From Hordeum vulgare subsp. vulgare (Eukaryota; Streptophyta; Magnoliopsida; Poales; Poaceae): a DNA stretch of 64,000 nt. Made by a program: the position numbers and the translations under genes. Shown here in pieces: positions 56,662 through 64,000 of the stretch. The stretch lies in NCBI RefSeq assembly GCF_904849725.1, contig NC_058522.1:336417029-336481028 (forward strand), in the 5' to 3' direction. Position 1 is the first letter of the stretch. The number at the start of each line of letters is the position of its first letter. Below the pieces are notes generated by a model. The model was not told where the DNA came from. It saw only the letters and a list, made by a program, of their open reading frames with translations, and ran no database searches.

Positions 56662-57365
56662 TGTTGGAAATATGCTCTAGAGGCAATAATAAATTCGTTA
56701 TTATTTTATTTCTTTGTTCATGATAATCGTTTATTATCCATGCTATAATTGTATTGATTGGAAACACAATACTTGTGTTGATACATAGACAAAACACTGT
56801 CCCTAGTAAGCCTCTAGTTGACTAGCTCATTGATGAAAGATGGTCAAGGTTTCCCGACCATAGGCAAGTATTGTCACTTGATAACGGGATCACATCATTA
56901 GGAGAATCATGTGATGGACTAGACCCAAACTAATGAATGTAGCATGTTGATCGTGTCATTTTGTTGCTACTGTTTTTCTGCGTGTCAAGTATTTGTTCCT
57001 ATGACCATGAGATCATATAACTCATTAGCACCGGAGAACTCATCCACCTCTCCATCTCTCTTGCTGGATCAAGAAGGCCGAGATCATCGTCGAGGTGTAC
57101 GTGTGCTGAACGCGGAGGTGCCGTCCGTTCGGCACTAGATCGGAGCGGATCGTGGGACGGATCGCGGGACGGTTCGTGGGACGGTTCGCGGGGCGGATCG
57201 AGGGACGTGAGGACGTTCCACTACATAAACCGCGTTTATTAACGCTTCTGCTGTGCGATCTACAAGGGTACGTAGATCTGAAATCCCCCTCGTAGATGGA
57301 CATCACCATGATAGGTCTTCGTGCGCGTAGGAAATTTTTTGTTTCCCATGCAACGTTCCCCAACA
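56662..57365 (+). repeat. 5' LTR of copia-2, internally deleted (704 bp)
   Basis: Starts TGTTGGAAATATGCTC and ends GTTCCCCAACA. Compared with the 3' LTR it lacks the sequence between two CCGGAG hexamers (62794-62799 and 63928-63933 in the 3' LTR), keeping one at 57031-57036. The deletion removes the promoter. A 12-bp repeat in five copies lies at 57146-57205. Confidence 0.9.
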
Positions 57366-57391
57366 GTGGCATCATGATCTAGGTTCATGCG
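57366..57391 (+). other. Primer-binding site of copia-2
   Basis: GTGGCATCATGATCTAGG follows the LTR; it is a mutated form of the TGGTATCAGAGC site of copia-1, consistent with age. Confidence 0.75.
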
Positions 57392-58600
57392 TAGATGTCT
57401 TCTCGAGTAGAACACAAAAGTTTTTTGTGGGCGGTGATGTGCGATTTGCTGCCCTCCTTAGTCTTTTCTTGATTCCGCGGTATTGTTGGATCGAAGCGGC
57501 TCGGACCAACATTACTCGTACGCTTACGGGAGACTGGTTTCATCGCTACGAGCAACCCCGTTGCTCAAAGATGACCGGCGAGTGTCGGTTTCTCCAACTT
57601 TACTTGAATCGGATTTGACCGAGGAGGTCCTTGGATGAGGTTAAATAGCAATTCATATATCTCCGTTGTGGTGTTTGCGTAAGTAAGATGCAATCCTACT
57701 AGATACCCATGGTTACCACGTAAAACATGCTACAACAATTACAGGACGTCTAACTTGTTTTTGCAGGGTATGCTTGTGATGTGATATGGCCAATGACGTG
57801 ATGTGATATATTGGATGTATGAGATGATCATGTTGTAATAGTTAATATCAACTTGCACGTCGATGGTACGGCAACCGGCAGGAGCCATAGGGTTGTCTTT
57901 AAACTAACGTCTGTGCTTGCAGATGCGTTTACTATATTGCTAGGATGTAGCTTCAGTAGTAATAGCATGAGTAGCACGACAACCCCGATGGCGACACGTT
58001 GATGGAGATCATGATGATGGAGAACATGGTGTGACGCCGGTGACAAGAAGATCGTGCCGGTGCTTTGGTGATGGAGATCAAGAAGCACATGATGATGGCC
58101 ATATCATGTCACTTATGAATTGCATGTGATGTTAATCCTTTATGCACCTTATCTTGCTTAGAATGACGGTAGCATTATGAGGTGATCTCTCACTAAAATT
58201 TCAAGACGAAATTGTGTTCTCCCCGACTGTGCACCATTGCGACAGTTCTTCGTTTCGAGACACCACGTGATGATCGGGTGTGATAGACTCAACGTTCACA
58301 TACAACGGGTGCAAAAAAGTTGCACATGCGGAACACTCGGGTTAAGCTTGACGAGCCTAGCATGTGCAGACATGGCCTCGGAACACATGAGACCGAAAGG
58401 TCGAGCATGAATCGTATAGTTGATATGATTAGCATAGAGATGCTTACCACTGAAACTACTCTCGACTCACGTGATGATCGGACTTGAGATAGTGGATTTG
58501 GATCATGTACCACTCAAATGACTAGAGAGATGTACTTTTTGAGTGGGAGTTCTTAAGTAATATGATTAATTGAACTAATTTTCATGAACATAGTCTAATG
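57392..58600 (+). other. Untranslated leader of copia-2
   Basis: Aligns with the leader of copia-1 (1996-3197): tgcgatttgctgccctcc, gatatattggatgtatgagatgatc and gacatggcctcggaacacat are shared. No supported gene. Small ORFs on both strands are not conserved in frame between the two copies. Confidence 0.7.
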
Positions 58601-59560
58601 GTCTTTCCGAATTACGATGTAGCTTGCGCTATAGCTCCACTGTTTTTTATATGTTCCTAGAGAAAATTTAGTTGAAACTTGATAGTAGCAACTTTGCGGA
58701 CTTAGTTTGTAAAACTGAGGATTGTCCTCATTGCTGCGCAGAAGGCTTATGTCCTTAATGCACCACTCGGTGTGCTGCACCTCGAGCGTCGTCTGTGGAT
58801 GTTGTGAACATCCGACATACACGTTTCTTATGACTACGCGATAGTTCAGTGCAAATACTCAATGGCTTAGAAGCAAGGCGCCGAAGACGTTTTGAGACGT
58901 CACGGAAAATAAGAGATGTTCTAAACAGATGAAATTGTGATTTCATGCTTGTGCCCTTCTTAAGAGGTATGAGACCTCCGACAAGATTCTTTGTCCGCAA
59001 AGTAAAGGAGAAAAGCTCAATAGTTGAGCATGTGCTCAGATCGTCTGAGTACGACAATCGCTTGAATCAAGTGGGAGTTGATCTTCCAGATGAGATAGTG
59101 ATGGTTCTCCAAAGTCACTGCCACCAAGCTGAGGGCGCTTCGTGATGAACTATAACATATCAAGGATATATGCGATGATCCTTGAGCGATTCGCAATGTT
59201 TGACACTGCGAAAGTAGAAATCAAGAAGGAGCATCAATAGTTGATGGTTAGTAAAACCACTAAGTTTCAAGAGAGGCAAGGGCTAAAAGGGATACTTCGT
59301 GAAATGGCAAAACAGTTGTTGCACTAATGAAGAGACCCAAGATTAAACCCATACCCGAGACTAAGTGCTTCTGTTATCAGGGGAACTGTCACTGAGGCGG
59401 AGCTACCCTAGATGCTTGGTAGATAAGAAGGCTGCGAAAGTCAAAAGAAGTATATTTGATATACATGATGTTGATGTGTACTTTACTGGTGCTCCTAGTA
59501 GCGCGAGGGTATTGGATACCGGATCGGTTGCTAAGTGATTAGTAACTCGAAATGAAATCT
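58600..59560 (+). pseudogene. Gag and protease remnant of copia-2
   Basis: Badly decayed. Recognisable pieces are a capsid part (MLVPFLRGMRPPTRFFVRKV, then VEHVLRSSEYDNRLNQVGVDLP at 58945-59145), a zinc-knuckle trace KCFCYQGNCH followed by a stop (about 59363), and the protease active site VLDTGSVAK (about 59505-59540). The start codon of gag is lost. Order and spacing agree with copia-1. Confidence 0.72.
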
Positions 59561-59869
59561 ACGGTATAAACGGAGACTAGCTAAAGGCGAGGTGACGATA
59601 CGTGTTGGAAGTGTTTCCAAGGTTGATGTGATCAAACATCGCAAGCTCCCTCTATCATCGGGATTGGTGGTAAAACCTAAATAATTGTTATTTGGTGTTT
59701 GCGTTGAGCATGAACATGATTGGATCGTGTTTGTTGCAATACGATTATTCATTTAAAGAGAATAATAGTTATTCTATTTGCTTGAATAATTACCCTCGGT
59801 GGTTTATTGAATCTCGATCGTAGTGTTACACATGTTCATAATATTAGTGCCAAAAGATACAAAGTAATA

Positions 59870-60925
59870 ATGATAGTTCCACTTAGTTGTGGCACTGCCA
59901 CTTGAGTCATGTTGGTGTAAAATGCATGAAGAAGCTCCATGCTGATGGATCTTGTACTCACTCATTTTTGAAACGTTTGAGACATGCACACCATACCTGT
60001 TGGTTTGAAACGCATGAACAAACTCCATGCGGATGGATCGTTTGGACTCGCTTGATTTTGAATCACCTGAGACATGCAAAACATGCCACATGAAACAAGA
60101 GAGTAACTTGTTGGGAGTAATGCATTTTTGATGTGTGCAGTCCAATGAGTGCTAAGGCACGCAGTGGATATCGTTATGTTCTTACTTCACTGACGATTTG
60201 AGTAGATACAGGAGTATTTACTTGATGAATCACAAAGTCTGAAATATTGAAAAGTTCAATTCTGTTTCAGAGTGAAGTTCATCATAACAAGAGGATAAAC
60301 TGTCTACGATATGATCATAGAGATGAATATCTGAATTACGAGTTTTGGTACGCAGTTAAGACAATGTGGAAATTGTTTCGCAGTTCATGCCACCTGGAAC
60401 ACCATAGTGTGATGATGTGTCTGAATGTCATAGCCACGCCCTATTTGATATGCTGCATACTATGATGTCTCTTATCGAATTACCACTATCGATTATGGGT
60501 TATGCATTAGAGACAATCGCATTCACTTTAAATAGGGCACCGCGTATTTCCGTTGAGATGACACAGTATAGACTGAGGTTTAGAGAAATCTAAGCTGTCG
60601 TTTCTTGAAAGTTTGGGGCTGCGATGCTTATGTGAAAAAGTTTTCAGTCTCATAAGCTCGAACCCAAAGCGGATGAAAGCATCTTCATAGGATATCCAGA
60701 ACAGTCAGATACATATCCTATCTCAGATCCGGAAGCAAAGTGTTTGTTTCTAGAAACGGATCCTTTCTCGAGGAAAGGTTTCTCTCGAAAGAGTTGAGTG
60801 GGAGAGTGGTAGAACTTGATGAGGTTATTGAACCATCACTTCAACCAGTGTGTAGCAGGGTGCAGGAAGTTGTTCCTATGGCGCCTACACCAATTGAAGT
60901 GGAAGCTGATGATAGTGATCATTAG
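59870..60925 (+). pseudogene. Integrase remnant of copia-2
   Basis: The zinc-finger region WHCHLSHVGVKCMKKLHADG is followed by a tandem duplication of the same region (about 59911-59998 and 59999-60088). The core is largely unreadable: the block around the second aspartate reads YDHRDEYLNYE in place of SDRGGEYLSYE. The C-terminal end survives as FVSRNGSFLEERFLSKELSGR near 60740-60800. Not functional. Confidence 0.75.
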
Positions 60926-61620
60926 AGCTTCGGATCAAGTTACTACAAACCTAGTAGGTCGACAAAGGACGCGTACTGCTACAAAGTGGTACGGTAACCC
61001 TGTCTTGGAGGTCATGTTGTTGAGCAACAATGAACCTACGAGTTATGGAGAAGCAATGGTGGGCTCGGATTCCGACAAATGGCTGGAGGCCATGAAATCC
61101 GAGAGAGAATCCATGTGTGAGAACAAAGTGTAGACTTTGGAAGAACTTCTTGACGGTAGTAAGACTATTAAGTAAAGATGGATCTTTAAAAGGAAGACAT
61201 ACGATGATGGTGATAAGTCACTATTAAGAAAAGCTCGACCTGTCGCAAAGATATTTTCGACAAGATCAAAGAGTTGACTATGATGTGATTTTCTCACTCA
61301 TAGCGATGCTAAAAAGTCTGTTGGAATTATGTTAGTAGTTGCTGCATTATTTGTGAAATATTGCACATAGGAAGTCAAAAATATTGTTTCCTCGACGGTT
61401 TCCTCGAGGAAAGATTGTATGAGATACAATCAGAATGTTTTGTCGATCCTAAGGATACTAACAAGTATGCAAGCTCCAGCGATCCTTCAATGGACTGGTG
61501 CAAGCATCTCGGAGTTGGAAAATACACTTTGATGAGATGATCAAAGATTTTGGGTTTGTACAAGGTTTATGAGAAACTTGTATTTCCAAAGAAGTGAGTG
61601 GGAGCACTATAGAATTTTTG
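60926..61620 (+). pseudogene. Reverse transcriptase remnant of copia-2
   Basis: Starts with the linker and MLLSNNEPTSYGEAMVGSDSD (61010), then fragments of WIFKRKTYDDGD and KARPVAK with stops. The DVKTAFLNG block is replaced by a decayed EVKNIVSS. The catalytic loop survives as Y-V-V-D near 61625-61640, with the first aspartate mutated. Inactive. Confidence 0.75.
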
Positions 61621-62400
61621 ATAAGTATATGTGGTTGACATATTGTGGATCAGAAGTAATGTAGAATTTCTGTAAAGCATAAAAGGTTGTTTAAAAGAAG
61701 TTTTTCAAAGGAATACCTGGATTGAGCTACTTGAACATTGAGCATCAAGATCTATGGAGATAGATCGAAACGCTTAATAGAAGTTTCAACAAGATGCATG
61801 CCTTGACAAGTTTTTGAAGGAGTTCAAAATAGATCAGCAAAGAAGGAGTTCTTGACTGTGTTGTAAGGTGTGAATTTGAGTAAGACTCAAAACCCGACCA
61901 GGGCAGAATAAAGAGAATAGACGAAGGTCGTCTTCTATGCCTTAGCCGTAGACTCGAAAGTATGCCATGCTGAGTACCGCACCTGATGTGTGCCTTGCCT
62001 CAAGTCTGTTAAGAGGTACAGAGAGTGATCCAGGATTGAGTCACTAAATAGCGGTCAAAGTTATCCTTAGTAACTAATGGACTAAGGAATTTTTCTCGAT
62101 TATGGAGGTGGTTAAAAGAGTTCGTCATAAAGGGTTACGTCGATGCAAGCTATGACACTAATCCGAATAACTATGAGTAGTGAAACAGATTCGTATAGTA
62201 GAGTAGATATTTGGAGTATTTCCGAATAGCACGTAGTAGCAATATCTATAAGATGACATAAAGATTTGTAAAGAACACACGGATCTGAAAGTTTTCAGAA
62301 CCACTGACTAAAACCTCTCTCACGAGCAAGACGTGATCAGACCCCAGAACTATATGGGTGTTGGATTCGTTAGAATCACATGGTGATGCGAACTAGATTG
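61621..62400 (+). pseudogene. RNase H remnant of copia-2
   Basis: Nucleotide sequence aligns with 13403-14344 of copia-1, for example gggttacgtcgatgcaagctatgacact near 62130 (GYVDASYDT, first catalytic D) and the end PLTKTSLT and NYMGVGF near 62300-62365. About 200 bp around the catalytic glutamate (copia-1 13980-14160) is missing. Many stops. Confidence 0.75.
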
Positions 62401-62424
62401 TTGACTCTAATGCAAGTCGGAGAC

Positions 62425-64000
62425 TGTTGGAAATATGCCCTAGAGTTAATAATAAATTTTTTATTATTTTATTTCTTTGTTCATGATAATCGTTTATTAT
62501 CCATGCTATAATTGTATTGATTGGAAACACAATACTTGTGTGGATACATAGACAAAACACTGTCCCTAGTAAGCCTCTAGTTGACTAGCTTGTTGATCAA
62601 AGATGGTCAAGGTTTCCTGACCATAGGCAAGTGTTGTCACTTGATAACGGGATCACATCATTAGGATAATCATGTGATGGACTAGACCCAAACTAATGAA
62701 CGTAGCATGTTGATCGTGTCATTTTGTTGCTACTATTTTTCTGCGTGTCAAGTATTTGTTCCTATGACCATGAGATCATATAACTCACTAGCACCGGAGG
62801 AATACCTTGTGTGTATCAAACGTCACAACATAACTGGGTGGCTATAAAGGTGCTCTACAGGTATCTCCAAAGGTGTCCGTTGAGTTAGTATGGATCAAGA
62901 CTGGGATTTGTCACTCCGTGTGACGGAGAGGTATCTCGGGGCCCACTCGGTAATACAACATCACACACAAGCCTTGCAAGCAATGTGACTTAGTGTAAGT
63001 TGCGGGATCTTGTATTATAGAATGAGTAAAAAGACTTGCCGGTAAACGAGATTGAAATAGGTATGCGGATACTGACGATCGAATCTCGGGCAAGTAACAT
63101 ACCGAAGGACAAAGGGAATGACATATGGGATTATATGAATCCTTAGCACTGAGGTTCAAACGATAAGATCTTCGTAGAATATGTAGGATCCAATATGGGC
63201 ATCCAGGTCCCGCTATTGGATATTGACCGAGGAGTCCCTCGGGTCATGTCTACATAGTTCTCGAACCCGCAGGGTCTGCACACTTACGGTTCAAACGTTG
63301 TTTTATGCGTATTTGAGTTTTATGGTTGGTTACCGATTGTTGTTCGGAGTCCCGGATGAGATCACGGACGTCACGAGGGTTTTTGGGTTGGTCCAGAGAC
63401 GAAGATTGATATATAGGGTGACCTCATTTGATTTCCGGAAGGTTTTCGGAGTTATCGGGAATGTACCGGGAATGACGAATGGGTTCCGGATGTTCACCGG
63501 GGGGGGGTGGGGGCAGCCCACCCCGGGGAAGCCCATAGGCCTTAGGGGTGCCGCACCAGCACTTAGTGGGCTGGTGGGCAAGCCCAAAGAGGCCCCTGCG
63601 CAGGAATAAAATAAATCAAAGAGAAAAAAAGGGGGCGAGGGAAGGAAGGGAAGGACTCCACCTTCCAATCCTAGTTGGACTAGGATTGGAAGGAGGACAC
63701 CTCCTCCCCCCTTCGGCCGAACCCCTTGGGGCTCCTTGAGCCCCAAGTCAAGGCCCCTCCCCTCCCACCTATATATACGGAGGTTTTAGGGCTGATTTGA
63801 GACAAGTTTGCCACGGCAGCCCGACACATACCTCCACGGTTTTTCCTCTAGATCGCGTTTCTGCGGAGCTCGGGCGGAGCCGTGCTGAGATTAGATCACC
63901 ACCAACCTCCGGAGCGCCGTCGCGCTGCCGGAGAACTCATTTACCTCTCTGTCTCTCTTGCTGGATCAAGAAGGCCGAGATCATCGTCGAGCTGTACGTG
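62425..64000 (+). repeat. 3' LTR of copia-2 (partial, 1576 bp in window)
   Basis: Starts TGTTGGAAATATGCCC after an AAGTCGGAGAC polypurine tract and runs off the right edge about 240 bp before its expected end. It contains a perfect hairpin (15-bp arms, 63661-63675 and 63679-63693), a second palindrome (63725-63747) and a TATA box (63770-63777). Confidence 0.9.
63770..63777 (+). promoter_or_regulatory. TATA box in the 3' LTR of copia-2
   Basis: TATATATA, 22 bp downstream of the 63725-63747 palindrome. Same arrangement as 18763-18770 in copia-1. Confidence 0.7.

Larger units (their letters stand above)
56662..64000 (+). mobile_element. copia-2: decayed Angela-like Copia retrotransposon, right end outside window
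   Basis: Same structure and sequence type as copia-1: 5' LTR, primer site, leader, gag, protease, integrase, RT, RNase H, polypurine tract, 3' LTR. Every gene is full of stops and frame changes. The 5' LTR carries a 1134-bp internal deletion. CTTGA (56657-56661) is the left target duplication; the right side is beyond the window. Confidence 0.9.

Noticed and set aside
1..64000. DNA transposons (CACTA, MITEs such as Stowaway), tRNA and rRNA genes.
   Set aside because: No terminal inverted repeats of these classes and no tRNA-like cloverleaf were noticed by eye; this is not a substitute for a profile search.

Overview
The window is intergenic DNA from a large grass genome, most likely Triticeae (wheat, barley, Aegilops or rye). 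Almost every base can be assigned to LTR retrotransposons inserted into one another. Clues are the Copia LTRs that open TGTTGGAAATATG with a TGGTATCAGAGC primer-binding site (Angela/BARE/WIS type), several Ty3/gypsy LTRs that open TGATACGTCTC- or TGATACATCC- with a gccgttgccgggga-type priming site (Athila lineage, Sabrina/WHAM/Fatima-like), and a Tat-lineage gypsy element with a spliced antisense ORF. I see no host gene, tRNA, rRNA or bacterial feature. Family names come from memory of sequence signatures and were not checked against a repeat database.

Layout. 1-1572: minus-strand chromovirus-like gypsy pol remnant (RNase H end, integrase, C-terminus). 1573-19235: plus-strand Angela-like Copia element ('copia-1'), 5' LTR truncated and fused to the remnant, 3' LTR intact. 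Its coding region is split by three solo LTRs with perfect 5-bp target duplications: 5419-9605 (ATGGT), 10421-13402 (TACTT), 14357-17408 (CTCTA); the last two are one family. Copia-1 itself sits in the 3' LTR of gypsy element A (minus strand, 19236-24726, short and non-autonomous). A's 5' LTR is interrupted by element B (minus strand, 3' LTR 24727-26228). B's internal region meets, head to head near 26690, the 3' half of plus-strand element D (3' LTR 35798-37320). D is interrupted by C, a complete young non-autonomous gag-protease element (minus, 27057-35257, TSD ACTAT). A short Athila-type RNase H fragment (37321-37508, minus) is probably the rest of B.

From 37509 to the right edge lies Tat-lineage element F (minus strand; only its 3' LTR and pol are in the window). 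It carries a plus-strand antisense gene (39070-42609) with seven inferred coding exons, running tail to tail with pol. F is split by E, a complete 10.2-kb non-autonomous Athila-type element (minus, 45659-55889, TSD TAGTG) with gag, protease and an extra ORF, and by copia-2 (plus, 56662 to beyond 64000), a heavily decayed Angela-like element.

Inferred order of events: A; then copia-1 and B into A; the solo-LTR parents into copia-1; D and F into B; C into D; E and copia-2 into F. Two large deletions, at about 1572/1573 and 26690, removed outer element ends. Only C and E look recently mobile. Neither has a reverse transcriptase or integrase, so both must have been moved by proteins supplied in trans.
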